Below the pieces are notes generated by a model, which saw only the letters and a program-made list of their open reading frames with translations, was not told the DNA's origin and ran no database searches. A DNA stretch of 64,000 bases from JABDQA01 sp963824415 (lineage in GTDB: Bacteria; Desulfobacterota; Desulfobulbia; Desulfobulbales; Desulfocapsaceae): positions 28,286 through 92,285 of the forward strand of contig CAWGPM010000012.1 in NCBI GenBank assembly GCA_963824415.1, written 5' to 3'. Both the position numbers and the translations under genes were made by a program. Shown here in pieces: positions 1 to 9,017 of this stretch; positions within the stretch are counted from its first letter, which is position 1, and the number at the start of each line of letters is the position of its first letter.

Positions 1-90
1 GCAGGGGCTCAGCATGGCTATGCGTTGTGTCACTATCCGCTCGAGCAGGGTGAACCGACTAATCATCCCGGCAGTGAGGAGTCTGCATGA
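1..90 (+). CDS. dppD: Dipeptide/oligopeptide ABC transporter ATP-binding protein DppD, 3' end only
   Basis: Reading frame 1 is open from the first base to a TGA at 88-90 and encodes 29 residues, including a CHYPL motif. DppD-type ATPases characteristically end with such a segment after the oligopeptide-transporter C-terminal domain. The TGA overlaps the ATG of dppF (ATGA), so the two genes are translationally coupled. Only the C-terminal tail is visible, so the identification rests on this motif and on the position directly before dppF. Confidence 0.7.
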   Translation, partial: AGAQHGYALCHYPLEQGEPTNHPGSEESA

Positions 91-1055
91 GCGGCGAGAC
101 GATTCTGCAGGCCAGGGACCTGCGGCGCTTTTATGAAATCAGCCGCGGTGCGTTCAAGGGCAAGGCGGTGTTGAAGGCGCTGAACGGCGCCTCATTCGCT
201 CTGGTCAAGGGCAAAACGCTGGCCGTTGTCGGTGAGTCGGGCTGCGGCAAATCGACGCTGGCCAGGCTGGTGACGATGATCGAGCCGCCGACCTCGGGCG
301 AGCTATCGATCCGGGGTGTGGATATCGTCGCCTCGGACCGGGCCACTCGCAGAAAACTCAAATCGAAAGTACAGATTGTCTTCCAGGATCCCTATGGCTC
401 CCTGAATCCGCGCCAGAAGATAGGCCATGCTCTGGAAGAACCGCTGCTGGTCAATACCACGATGACCAAGGGGGAACGGAGCCGGGCAGCGCGGGAAATG
501 ATGGATTTTGTCGGCTTGCGGCCGGAACAGTACGACCGCTACCCCCATATGTTCTCAGGTGGTCAGCGCCAGCGAATTGCGGTGGCCAGAGCCCTGATGC
601 TCAATCCGGAGATCCTGGTTCTCGATGAGCCGGTATCGGCCCTGGACGTCTCCATCCAGGCCCAGATTCTGAATCTGCTGGCAGACCTGCAGGACCGTCT
701 CAATCTGGCTTATCTTTTTATTAGTCACGATCTCTCGGTGGTAAGACACATTGCCGATGAGATCATGGTGATGTATCTCGGTATGGTGGTCGAGAAGGGC
801 AGCCGGGATAATATTTTCAACCACCCGCGGCACCCCTATACCAGGGCGCTGCTGTCCGCCACGCCGATTGCCGACCCGTTCAGAGAGAAACAGCGCATCG
901 TCCTCCACGGTGAACTGCCGTCGCCGATCGACCCGCCGCCGGGCTGTTTCTTCAACCCGCGCTGCTCTGAGGCCACAGAGAGATGCCTCAAGGAGTTTCC
1001 GGAGATGCGCAGCGTTGGTGAAAACGAGACTGCCTGCCACAACCCCCTCGATTGA
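87..1055 (+). CDS. dppF: Dipeptide ABC transporter ATP-binding protein DppF
   Basis: This 322-residue ATPase powers a periplasmic-binding-protein-dependent peptide importer at the inner membrane. Walker A is GESGCGKST at residues 49-57, the Q-loop FQDPYGSLNP is near 99-108, the signature FSGGQ is at 156-160 and Walker B ILVLDE is at 176-181. The C-terminal segment with PPPGCFFNPRC is the oligo_HPY domain that separates Dpp/Opp ATPases from other ABC subunits. Length is normal. It overlaps the dppD tail by 4 bp; the permeases and binding protein would lie upstream of the window. The ligand (dipeptide, oligopeptide or nickel) cannot be told from the ATPase. Confidence 0.92.
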   Translation: MSGETILQARDLRRFYEISRGAFKGKAVLKALNGASFALVKGKTLAVVGESGCGKSTLARLVTMIEPPTSGELSIRGVDIVASDRATRRKLKSKVQIVFQDPYGSLNPRQKIGHALEEPLLVNTTMTKGERSRAAREMMDFVGLRPEQYDRYPHMFSGGQRQRIAVARALMLNPEILVLDEPVSALDVSIQAQILNLLADLQDRLNLAYLFISHDLSVVRHIADEIMVMYLGMVVEKGSRDNIFNHPRHPYTRALLSATPIADPFREKQRIVLHGELPSPIDPPPGCFFNPRCSEATERCLKEFPEMRSVGENETACHNPLD

Positions 1056-1104
1056 AGCGCTCCGGCCAATCAGCCCGTAAAAAAATTCCCAGCTCCGGGT
1101 ATTT

Positions 1105-1680
1105 CTAGCTCATTTGTGCCGTATCACCTGTCACCAGCGTTACCGCGGCCCGCACCGCCGCGGCGATGATCCGGTGAGCAGCGGCAGAGTCGCGCAGCCC
1201 CCGGGATATCTCGAGCTGCACCCCTTTGCCTCGCAGTCCCCGGTTGCAGATATTGTCTTTGTGCTGCCCGCGAAGTTTCTGTGCTGATGGTTCGCTGCAG
1301 ATGTCTCGCCTGCTGAGCTGACGCTTGATCTCGGAAACCAGATTCTGATCGAGCCCGCCCAGTAATACGACACAATCTTTTCTTATGCAGCCGTGCACGG
1401 CGATAACGATCGCGGACCTCTGCACCAGAGCGAGTGCCCCGGGGTGATCGAAGCGGTGAGAGGTGATATGCAGGTCACGGTTGCCCGACGATTTTGTGCC
1501 GATGAAACAGAAGAGGTTATAGTCATCAGCGCAAATGAGCCGGGCAATGTCCGCGCTGTGCGGCTCGATCTCCCCACCATGGGGCGCGACCACGGTTACC
1601 GAACTGTTTCGATCTTCGAGCTCGATAAAATAGTCTTCTTCGTTTGCAGCCAGGTCGTTGAAATTCAGATAACGGTCCAT
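1105..1680 (-). CDS. Poly-gamma-glutamate hydrolase family protein
   Basis: The 191-residue protein resembles the PghP/YmaC (DUF867) family of zinc-dependent amidases first described in phages that digest poly-gamma-glutamate capsules. Family-like features are APHGGEIEPHS near residues 32-42, the H-rich segment SHRFDHP near 75, and GLRGKGVQLEISRGLR near 148-163, where His and Glu residues would bind zinc. No signal peptide is evident. It converges with dppF, with a 49-bp gap and no clear terminator between them. A host capsule or cell-wall role is as likely as a phage origin; no other phage gene is nearby. Confidence 0.75.
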   Translation of the reverse strand: MDRYLNFNDLAANEEDYFIELEDRNSSVTVVAPHGGEIEPHSADIARLICADDYNLFCFIGTKSSGNRDLHITSHRFDHPGALALVQRSAIVIAVHGCIRKDCVVLLGGLDQNLVSEIKRQLSRRDICSEPSAQKLRGQHKDNICNRGLRGKGVQLEISRGLRDSAAAHRIIAAAVRAAVTLVTGDTAQMS

Positions 1681-1915
1681 AATTTACTGCTCACGTGCTG
1701 CCTTTGCCCATTGACTGACATGACACTAATTTCTGGCGAGACGTTGTCACGAGGCCAGGACAAACCGATTGAAACTCGCCTCAGTTGCTGCTAAGCTCTA
1801 AAGGACATCAGGGTACCCATGGTTGTCGCCAGCTGTATGTTCCGGCCCTGGTTGACTGAACAGGTATCATCGGTATTGTCTGTCACCTTCTTTCTTTACT
1901 AATGCGGAGGATATC

Positions 1916-2593
1916 ATGAAATTGAAATACTTTTCCCACTCATCGTTTCAGATTACCACAGATTCCGGCCTGGTTCTTCTCATCGATCCTTTTCTCGACG
2001 GTAATCCGACCGCCCCGGTGAGCTCAGATCAGGTGAGTGCTGATTTCATCGTGCTGACCCATGCCCACGGTGACCATATTGGTGATTCATTTGCCATCGC
2101 CGATCGTTGTGACCCTCTGTTTATCTGTGTCAACGAGCTGGCCAATTATTGTATCGAGAAAGGCTACCGGGCCCATAACATGCACATCGGCGGCTCTTAT
2201 GCATTCGATTTCGGCAGGTTGAAGTTTACCATCGCCCATCACGGTTCCATGACCCCGGACAACCGCTATGGGGGGGAACCGGCCGGGGTGATCTTTACCA
2301 TAGACCAAAAGACGCTGTACCATACCGGTGATACCGGGCTTTTCTACGATATGAAGCTGATCGGCGAAATGACCAGGCTCGATTATATGCTGGCCCCGAT
2401 CGGCGACAACTTTACCATGGGTATCGACGATGCGGTCAAGGCGGTTGAACTGGCCGACCCGGGAACGGTCATCCCGATGCACTACAACACATTCCCAGTG
2501 ATCAAGGCCGACCCGTTCGAATTCAAGCAGAAGGTGGAGGCCCTCGGTAAACGGGCCGTGGTGCTCGATTACGGTGAAGAAATCGTACTCTGA
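1916..2593 (+). CDS. UPF0173 metal-dependent hydrolase (metallo-beta-lactamase fold)
   Basis: A 225-residue stand-alone metallo-beta-lactamase protein of the UlaG-like UPF0173 family. The metal motif THAHGDHIGD starts at residue 48. Later ligands are visible in AHHGS, HTGDTGLF and IPMHYNTFP. Length is typical and there is no signal peptide, so it is cytoplasmic. A GGAGGAT Shine-Dalgarno lies just before the ATG. The substrate is unknown for the family. It is transcribed alone, divergently from the preceding gene. Confidence 0.9.
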   Translation: MKLKYFSHSSFQITTDSGLVLLIDPFLDGNPTAPVSSDQVSADFIVLTHAHGDHIGDSFAIADRCDPLFICVNELANYCIEKGYRAHNMHIGGSYAFDFGRLKFTIAHHGSMTPDNRYGGEPAGVIFTIDQKTLYHTGDTGLFYDMKLIGEMTRLDYMLAPIGDNFTMGIDDAVKAVELADPGTVIPMHYNTFPVIKADPFEFKQKVEALGKRAVVLDYGEEIVL

Positions 2594-2689
2594 TTGTCGG
2601 GCGGGATAGAGGTATTATGTTCGGCGGACAAGAGGTTTCTTCCGGCAAATCATAACACTTAATCGGGAGGAGCCTTTAAGCTGGCGTTC

Positions 2690-3652
2690 ATGAACGTCAG
2701 GTCAGGCCGCATCTTCTTGCAAGATCAACAAAAAAGTGCAGCACCAGTCGAAGACGGACCTCTGACAACAGGTGCTGTGCTGTTCACCGTATTGCTCTGT
2801 GTATTGTTCGGCGCCAATGCGGTGGCAATCAAGATCAGCCTGACCGGCCTGGGCGTTTTTACCACAGCGGCTATCCGTTTCTCCCTGGCGGCGCTGACGA
2901 TTCTGATCTGGGCGCTGGCTACCGGTAAGGCGATGCGGCTGAATTTAGTCCAGTTTCGCCTGCTGGCCATTCTGGCTCTCATTTTTTATGTGCAGCTCTC
3001 CCTGTTTTATATCGGGTTGAGCAAAACGACCGCGTCGCACGGCACCCTGATTGCCAACGTATTGCCGTTTGTCGTGCTGGTGCTGGCCCATTTTTTCATC
3101 AAGGGAGACCGGATCTCGACCGTCAGGATCATTGGCCTGACTCTGGGTTTTTCCGGCGTACTGGTCCTGCTTGGCGATACCGCCGAACTGAGTAGAGAGG
3201 CGCTGCGGGGGGACCTGATCGTCTTGTGTGCGGTGCTGATCTGGGGAGGCAACGCGGTCTACACCAAACGGATTATCCCCTTGTTCGAGCCCAGCCAGGT
3301 GACCTTTTATCCGGTGGCCATGTCGGCCCCGCTGTTTCTGCTCTCAGCTCTGTTCTGGGATCAGCCGATGGTGAGTAGGGTGGACGTGCCCATTGTCGGC
3401 GCCATGGCCTATCAGAGTTTTGTAACCGCCTCGTTCGGACTGCTCGGCTGGACCACGATGATTAAACGTTATGGCGCCACGACGCTCCATTCTTATATTT
3501 TCATTATGCCGTTGTCCGGAGTGTTTTTCGGCATTGTACTGCTGGACGAACCCCTGACAATTCGTTTGATCGGGGCCATAGTCCTGGTCACCGCCGGACT
3601 TGTTGTGGTAAATAGAAACGGTAGCCGGCGCTTGATGCGACCCAAGATATAA
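2690..3652 (+). CDS. EamA/DMT-family transporter
   Basis: A 320-residue membrane protein with about ten hydrophobic segments arranged as two EamA repeats (roughly residues 25-160 and 170-310), the pattern of drug/metabolite transporters such as RhaT and YdcZ relatives. The conserved LLFGANAVAIKISL in repeat 1 and ILIWGGNAVYTKR in repeat 2 are typical. Substrate unknown. The best Shine-Dalgarno (GGGAGGAG) lies about 18 bases before the ATG, so the start could be slightly upstream at a non-ATG codon. Confidence 0.88.
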   Translation: MNVRSGRIFLQDQQKSAAPVEDGPLTTGAVLFTVLLCVLFGANAVAIKISLTGLGVFTTAAIRFSLAALTILIWALATGKAMRLNLVQFRLLAILALIFYVQLSLFYIGLSKTTASHGTLIANVLPFVVLVLAHFFIKGDRISTVRIIGLTLGFSGVLVLLGDTAELSREALRGDLIVLCAVLIWGGNAVYTKRIIPLFEPSQVTFYPVAMSAPLFLLSALFWDQPMVSRVDVPIVGAMAYQSFVTASFGLLGWTTMIKRYGATTLHSYIFIMPLSGVFFGIVLLDEPLTIRLIGAIVLVTAGLVVVNRNGSRRLMRPKI

Positions 3653-3704
3653 AATATCCGGCTAATTTCCGGATGCTCAATAACAAAATCCAACAAGGAA
3701 ACAG

Positions 3705-4160
3705 ATGCTTACCCTGCTCAAGAAAATGCTCGTTGCCAAGGACACCACCAAACCGGAGGAAGAAGAGATCAAGGATGCCCACATCGCCCTCTGCGTGCTC
3801 CTGCTCGAGGCGGCTCATGTTGATGGTGAATGTTCCATCGATGAAATGAATCACGTGGTGGCCACACTTACCGATCGATGCGGCGCGGACCAGGAAGAGA
3901 TCGACCAGTTGATCGATCGGGGCTACCAGAAGCGCAAAGATGCGATCGACCTGTTCAGTTTCACCAGGTATCTGAACAACAATTGTACGAAAGACGAAAA
4001 GCTCGGCGTAATGGAGTCGGTCTGGCGCGTCATCCATATCGATGGTCGGCTGGAGCGCCACGAAGATCACTTTGCCCATAAGTTGGGAAATTTGCTGCGC
4101 TTATCTCATAAGGAGTTGATCGAGACCAAAATAAAGGCCCGGGAACCGTTGAGCGAATAG
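3705..4160 (+). CDS. TerB-family protein
   Basis: A 151-residue mostly helical acidic protein. The central pattern, with LLLEAAHVDGECSIDE near residues 31-46 and WRVIHIDGRLERHE near 107-120, matches the paired metal-binding helices of the TerB/tellurite-resistance fold. No ter operon is present. Such stand-alone TerB proteins are common and their role is unclear. It lies 29 bp before the SpoIIE-type phosphatase and is probably co-transcribed with it. Confidence 0.78.
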   Translation: MLTLLKKMLVAKDTTKPEEEEIKDAHIALCVLLLEAAHVDGECSIDEMNHVVATLTDRCGADQEEIDQLIDRGYQKRKDAIDLFSFTRYLNNNCTKDEKLGVMESVWRVIHIDGRLERHEDHFAHKLGNLLRLSHKELIETKIKAREPLSE

Positions 4161-4189
4161 ACTCCTGGGCTTTCCGGAAGTCACTTGTT

Positions 4190-5578
4190 ATGACTAGAGA
4201 AAAACTAGAAAAAACGAATAATTACGATTATTCCAGAAACGTCGGTGAATCAGTCGATGCCCGTCGGGCTGCCGAGCGGCAGACCAGGGAACTGGCGATT
4301 TTGAACCATCTCTCGGAGGCAATTAGTTCCAGCCTCGAACTCGATGACATTCTGCACGCAATCTGCCGAGAGATGCTCAAGGTGTTCAATGCCAGAAATG
4401 TGGGTATCGCGTTGCTCAATAGCGATCGAACCAAACTGAAAATCGTCGCTTTTCATACCGAACAGGAGTCCGAGAGCGATGCCACCGGCCTTGAATTTGA
4501 TGTCCAAGGCAACGATGCCAGTCTGTTCGTCATTGAGACGGGTGAGCCGATCGTGGTGCCCGATGCCCAGTCCAACCCGATCACCCGCTCCCTGCACGAG
4601 GTGATGAGAAAGCGCGGTACGGTCTGCCTGATGGTGGTTCCGCTGCTGGCCCGCGGGGAGGTGATCGGGACCATCGGTATTCCATCAAATTCCCAGGAAA
4701 TTTTTAATCAGGACGAGGTGCTGCTGGCCCAGACGATCGCCTCCCAGGTGGCCAGCGTAATCGACAACGCCCGCCTGCACCAATCGGTGAAACAGGCGCG
4801 CGACGCGGCGGAGCGTGAACTCGAGATCGGCCGGCAGATTCAGACGAGCTTTTTTCCGGAGTCACTGCCCCGTCTGTCCGGCTGGAATCTCGGGGCGCAT
4901 TTCATTTCGGCCAGACAGGTTGCCGGCGATTTCTACGATCTGTTTCCGCTTGGCAAAAACCGCATCGCTCTGGTACTGGCCGATGTCTGCGACAAAGGCG
5001 TCGGGGCGGCGTTGTTCATGGTCTTATTCCGCAGCCTGCTGCGGGCACATGTGCAGCGCGGTTTCAGTCCCGATCATTTTTCAGATCCGGACCAAATGGT
5101 TGTAGATCCGGGTGAAGTGGTGGCGTCAGCGGTTCTTGAGACGAATAATTATGTTGCCATAAATCATGCACGGGCTAATATGTTTGCCACTGTCTTTGCC
5201 GCAATCGTAGAAGGGGAAAGCGATTCGCTCTGGTACGTCAACTGCGGTCATGACGCCCCGGTGCTGGTCAGAAAATCGGGGCAACATGAGCGCTTAGGGT
5301 CGACGGGAACTGCGATCGGTATGTTTCCCGACTTGAAGATCTCCGCCGGATCTTGCGAAATACACACCGGAGATTCGTTGTTTGCTTTCACGGACGGGGT
5401 GACCGATGCCCGCGCGCCGGATGGCACCTCGTTCGGGGAGGAGCGGCTCATGCCGCTGCTGCTTGCAGATTTTCCGCTCGAAAACCGGCTGAATGCGCTG
5501 AATAAGGCACTTGCCGCTCATATCGGTGAGGGTGATCAATACGACGATATCACCTTCATCGGTATTCAGAGAATATAA
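4190..5578 (+). CDS. GAF domain-containing SpoIIE-type PP2C phosphatase (RsbU-like)
   Basis: The 462-residue protein has a GAF sensor domain (about residues 35-200), a short coiled linker with the ERELEIGRQIQTSFFPE hallmark, and a SpoIIE/PPM phosphatase domain (about 225-460). Metal-binding acidic residues are seen in VAGDFYDLF, LADVCDKGVGAALFM, FTDGVTDARAPDG and YDDITFIG. RsbU-type enzymes dephosphorylate a STAS anti-sigma antagonist. Fitting partners, a STAS protein and an RsbW-like kinase, are encoded at 11.9-12.8 kb on the opposite strand, so this is the likely input phosphatase of that switch. The signal sensed by the GAF domain cannot be deduced. Confidence 0.9.
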   Translation: MTREKLEKTNNYDYSRNVGESVDARRAAERQTRELAILNHLSEAISSSLELDDILHAICREMLKVFNARNVGIALLNSDRTKLKIVAFHTEQESESDATGLEFDVQGNDASLFVIETGEPIVVPDAQSNPITRSLHEVMRKRGTVCLMVVPLLARGEVIGTIGIPSNSQEIFNQDEVLLAQTIASQVASVIDNARLHQSVKQARDAAERELEIGRQIQTSFFPESLPRLSGWNLGAHFISARQVAGDFYDLFPLGKNRIALVLADVCDKGVGAALFMVLFRSLLRAHVQRGFSPDHFSDPDQMVVDPGEVVASAVLETNNYVAINHARANMFATVFAAIVEGESDSLWYVNCGHDAPVLVRKSGQHERLGSTGTAIGMFPDLKISAGSCEIHTGDSLFAFTDGVTDARAPDGTSFGEERLMPLLLADFPLENRLNALNKALAAHIGEGDQYDDITFIGIQRI

Positions 5579-5599
5579 CCAGGCAGGATTTCGTTCTCA

Positions 5600-7798
5600 A
5601 TGAAACGAATGCGAACAGTTCATGTTGCGACCGGGCTCTACTGGATTGGAATTCCCGAGGTAAATCTGTATATACAGTGCGGCTGTGTCGAAGACTCGGT
5701 CAAACATCTGATCCGCCGCGGTCTGATAAACCAGGTTGAACAGGATGGGCGCAGCTATGAAACTGGGCCCAACGCAATTCTGCTCTCCGATATCATGCTG
5801 CAGGGTGGGCATTTCTCCAATCTCGCTGAGTTCCCCGTTCTGCAGATGCTCTACCGCCAGGGAATGGGGCTGCCCAAGCATCCCAATAACTCGGGCATCA
5901 AACCACTGCTGATCGGCAGTGGAAAGCAGATCAGCGCGCAACTGGCCTATATTCATCGCGGCAACTACGGTCTGATCACCAAAGAAGAACTCTATGAAAC
6001 CGGATTATCCGAAGAGCAGGTCGAGCTGATCTGGAATCTGAAAATGGAGTTCGCGTTTGGCAGAATCAAGCGCACCGATCATCTGCTTGATTCGATCGTC
6101 TTGCAGCAGGACGAACAGACCGAAATTCGCGACAGGGTCTTTATCAAACGCGAGGCGATCAACCAGTTCACCATCTCTTATGGCGAAGAGTCGGTCAGTG
6201 TGGATCTCAACATCCCCCGAACCCAGCGATATCCTGCTCCCTATCCGCTCGGGTTCCACGATATCAAGCGGGAATATTTCGGTGTGGTTCATTCCGGTCA
6301 AGGAGACGGCTGGGACATCAACCGGCCGTGCATGGCGTCCATCCTGACTTATCAGGGCAAAATCTACCTGATCGATGCGGGGCCAAATATCGCCTACTGT
6401 CTGATCACGCTCGGTATCGGCATTAACGAGATCGAAGGGATTTTCCACACCCACTGCCATGACGATCATTTCGCCGGCCTGCCGACCCTGCTGCTGAGTG
6501 ATCATCGGATCAAATATTTCGCCACACCCTTTGTCCGGGCCTCGGTGTTTAAAAAGCTGGCAGCATTGCTCTCCCGGCCGGAGAAGGATTTTCATGATTT
6601 TTTCGAGGTGCACGATCTGCAGGAGGGCGAGTGGAACGATATTCACGGGCTTGAGGTCAAGCCGCAGTTATCTCCGCATCCAGTCGAAACCACCATCCTG
6701 AGTTTTCGTACCTACTGGGGCGGACGCTACTATTCCTATGCCCACCTGGCCGATATCATCGCGCTCGATAATCTGAAGGCACGAAGCGGACAAGCGGCGG
6801 GTCTGCCCGACGGGTTCGATCAGAAGATCATAGACAACTATCTGACACCGGTTGATCTGAAGAAGATCGATATCGGCACCAATATGATCCACGGTGAAGC
6901 GACCGACTTCGAAGAAGACCGTTCGAATCGCATCATTCTGGCCCACACCGCCATACCACTGACCAATGAGCAGAAGGAAATCGGCTCCAGCGCCCCGTTC
7001 GGTATGACTGACGTGCTGATTAAAAGCCACTCCAACCTGCTGCTGGAAAAGGCCCACGCCTATCTGGCGGACTATCTGACCGGGGTCGCGGAACATGACC
7101 TGAAGCAGCTGCTCAACAATGTGGTGGTCAGTTTCAACCCGGGCACCATCATCTTGAAACGTGACGTCCCCAGCACCTTTCTTTTTCTGCTGCTGACCGG
7201 CAATGTCGAGATGATCAACAACCGGGCCAGGACCTATAACGTGTTTTCATCCGGGGCGCTCATTGGCGAGAATTACAGTGACGAGAATCAGCTCACCAAC
7301 GCCACCTACCGCACCATCAGTTTCGTGCATGCCCTGAAGATCCCGGCGCTTGCCTTCTACCGTTTTATCGAAGAACACTACCTGCTCTCTTCTCTGAAGC
7401 ACCTCTTTGGGAGAAAACAGTTTCTGCTGCATACCTGGCTTTTCGGTGAGGCCCTCTCGCCGAAGGTCCAGACCAGCATCGCAGAAAACCTGCACCCGAT
7501 CGAGTTCAGCGAGGTTGGCAGAGCGATAGAGAAAATCGAAGACGATTCGCTCTATCTGATAGAACGTGGCGCGGTGACCAGGAAAAGCGGTGGGAAGACA
7601 GTTGAGCAGCTGGAGACCGGTGACTTTTTTGGTGAAGACCGGGCGGTGTTCGCCGAAGACCTCGGCACCGAGCTCGAGGTGAGTGCCCCGGTAACGGGCT
7701 ACCGACTGAAGGCTGAGTGTATCGAAGAAATTCCGATCATTCGCTGGAAACTGCTGGAAACCCATCAGAAGCGCAAACGCATTCTGCGCAGCAAGTAA
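5600..7798 (+). CDS. Metallo-beta-lactamase-fold hydrolase with C-terminal cyclic-nucleotide-binding domains (putative cyclic-nucleotide phosphodiesterase)
   Basis: The 732-residue protein has an N-terminal region of unknown fold (1-220), a metallo-beta-lactamase domain with IFHTHCHDDHFAGLP (metal motif HTHCHDDH at 283-290), and a C-terminal half that looks like two cNMP-binding beta-rolls (about 505-620 and 640-725, the latter with LETGDFFGEDRAVF). The HxHxDDH form and the regulatory CNB domains resemble class II/RNase Z-like cyclic-nucleotide phosphodiesterases. A role in cAMP or cGMP turnover is an inference. It follows the SpoIIE phosphatase by 21 bp and is probably in the same operon. 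A CHASE2 cyclase encoded at 35.5 kb could make its substrate. Confidence 0.78.
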   Translation: MKRMRTVHVATGLYWIGIPEVNLYIQCGCVEDSVKHLIRRGLINQVEQDGRSYETGPNAILLSDIMLQGGHFSNLAEFPVLQMLYRQGMGLPKHPNNSGIKPLLIGSGKQISAQLAYIHRGNYGLITKEELYETGLSEEQVELIWNLKMEFAFGRIKRTDHLLDSIVLQQDEQTEIRDRVFIKREAINQFTISYGEESVSVDLNIPRTQRYPAPYPLGFHDIKREYFGVVHSGQGDGWDINRPCMASILTYQGKIYLIDAGPNIAYCLITLGIGINEIEGIFHTHCHDDHFAGLPTLLLSDHRIKYFATPFVRASVFKKLAALLSRPEKDFHDFFEVHDLQEGEWNDIHGLEVKPQLSPHPVETTILSFRTYWGGRYYSYAHLADIIALDNLKARSGQAAGLPDGFDQKIIDNYLTPVDLKKIDIGTNMIHGEATDFEEDRSNRIILAHTAIPLTNEQKEIGSSAPFGMTDVLIKSHSNLLLEKAHAYLADYLTGVAEHDLKQLLNNVVVSFNPGTIILKRDVPSTFLFLLLTGNVEMINNRARTYNVFSSGALIGENYSDENQLTNATYRTISFVHALKIPALAFYRFIEEHYLLSSLKHLFGRKQFLLHTWLFGEALSPKVQTSIAENLHPIEFSEVGRAIEKIEDDSLYLIERGAVTRKSGGKTVEQLETGDFFGEDRAVFAEDLGTELEVSAPVTGYRLKAECIEEIPIIRWKLLETHQKRKRILRSK

Positions 7799-7810
7799 TT
7801 TTCATCCCCG

Positions 7811-7823
7811 GCCAATCTTTGGC
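7811..7823. terminator. Short hairpin between converging genes
   Basis: GCCAA and TTGGC form a 5-bp stem around a 3-base loop, followed by a T-rich stretch on the plus strand. It lies in the 50-bp gap between the ends of two converging genes, where a terminator is expected. The stem is short, so this is a weak call. Confidence 0.3.
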
Positions 7824-7848
7824 TTCATTGATTTTCTAAATATTTGAT

Positions 7849-8433
7849 TTATTTAGGAATCAATATATTCCAATCGGGCTCGCTACCAGTCTCTGCGCCT
7901 GTTTCCTGGTTTTCCGGGTAAACCCGGTTGAAACAGCTCCGCTCTTCGTTCATCAGCTCGGGCAGGCTGAGCTTGAGCATGTTGCCGATCGACTCTTCGG
8001 TGTCCTTCAGATTGTGTTGCAGCACCAGCGTTACGCGCTGGTTGTCCTCATTGGTGAAAGACCATTTCCAGGCCTTGACGTTGCCGAATTGATCACCATC
8101 GAATTTTGGCTTCGCACCGAAGGTTTCACGGTATTTTTCCAGAAGCTGTTCGAAAAATTTGTAGCTGCGGTCCTTGTACTTCAGTTTTATCCGCAGGATT
8201 TCACCCGGCCTCTCACAGGTGCCGTAGGTGATGAAGCCTTTATGGAAACCGGCCAGGTCGGTGACGATAATCTCCTTGAGGTAGTTCTCATGACCGGAAA
8301 CCCCGTACTGATCAATTTTCGACTTGAGGTTGAAGCCCCCCGCACTTCCTGGAGCTTCCACTCCCATCGCAACAGCTGCCGGTAGAAGCATCAAGACCAG
8401 AAGGGACAGCATGCAGATCGCTCTTTTTAGCAT
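7849..8433 (-). CDS. Hypothetical periplasmic protein
   Basis: The 194-residue protein begins with a clear Sec signal peptide (MLKRAICMLSLLVLMLLPAA, probable cleavage near VAMG/VEA). The mature part is mixed alpha/beta with no motif I recognise. It contains the two cysteines C78 and C167, which could form a disulfide. It is the last gene of the long minus-strand secretion and signalling operon, 53 bp after the CNB gene. A role at the cell envelope with the secretion system is only an inference from position. Confidence 0.6.
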   Translation of the reverse strand: MLKRAICMLSLLVLMLLPAAVAMGVEAPGSAGGFNLKSKIDQYGVSGHENYLKEIIVTDLAGFHKGFITYGTCERPGEILRIKLKYKDRSYKFFEQLLEKYRETFGAKPKFDGDQFGNVKAWKWSFTNEDNQRVTLVLQHNLKDTEESIGNMLKLSLPELMNEERSCFNRVYPENQETGAETGSEPDWNILIPK

Positions 8434-8486
8434 GATTTTTCGCAGGTATTAGAATTTTTCGCCATACAGGAGTTTCAGCTGCCGGG

Positions 8487-9017
8487 TTAGAGCAGGGAAA
8501 CACCTGCAATCTTGACTCCTTCAGATAGTTCTATCTGATCTTCAGCCAGTATTCTGCGGTCCCAGCGCAGCAGTTCCGTAACCAGGCTGGCGGACACCTT
8601 CTGCAGACTCTCGGGAAACTGTTTGATGGTTTTTTGAAACCCCTCCCGGTTGAGGCGCAGCGCGGTGGTTTTTTCGGTCGCCTGGACAGTGAAAAGCCGG
8701 GCCGATTTACCCAGCAGCGCCAGCCCGCCGATAAAGGCGCCTGGTCCAAAGGTGTCGATACGGCGCGTTATATCATCACCCTGGTGCAGCACCTCGACCG
8801 TTCCCGAGACCAGATAATAGGCGCAGCCGTCGTCTTCGCCCTGGACCATGAGCTGGTCACCCTCGATGAAGTCGATCCGTTTGCCCAGCATGGCCAGCAG
8901 CTTCAAACATTCATAATCGAGCGTTGCGAGTAGGGGGCTCTGATGCAGATATTCGAGATCTTCCTTGAAGCCCGAACCCGCCCGTTTGGCCCTATCCTTT
9001 TCCATGGATGAGTTCAT
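8487..9017 (-). CDS. Cyclic nucleotide-binding domain protein (no DNA-binding domain)
   Basis: The 176-residue protein is essentially one CNB beta-roll (residues 25-145), with GTVEVLHQGDDITRRIDTFGPGAFIGGLALLGKSARLFTVQA carrying the family pattern. The usual phosphate-binding-cassette Arg-Ala pair reads as SARLFTV, so the ligand is uncertain. There is no C-terminal helix-turn-helix, so it is not a Crp-type transcription factor. Its ATG lies inside the end of the preceding ABC gene (26-bp overlap) with AAAGG upstream, which implies translational coupling. It probably acts as a regulatory partner of that ABC protein. Confidence 0.8.
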   Translation of the reverse strand: MNSSMEKDRAKRAGSGFKEDLEYLHQSPLLATLDYECLKLLAMLGKRIDFIEGDQLMVQGEDDGCAYYLVSGTVEVLHQGDDITRRIDTFGPGAFIGGLALLGKSARLFTVQATEKTTALRLNREGFQKTIKQFPESLQKVSASLVTELLRWDRRILAEDQIELSEGVKIAGVSLL

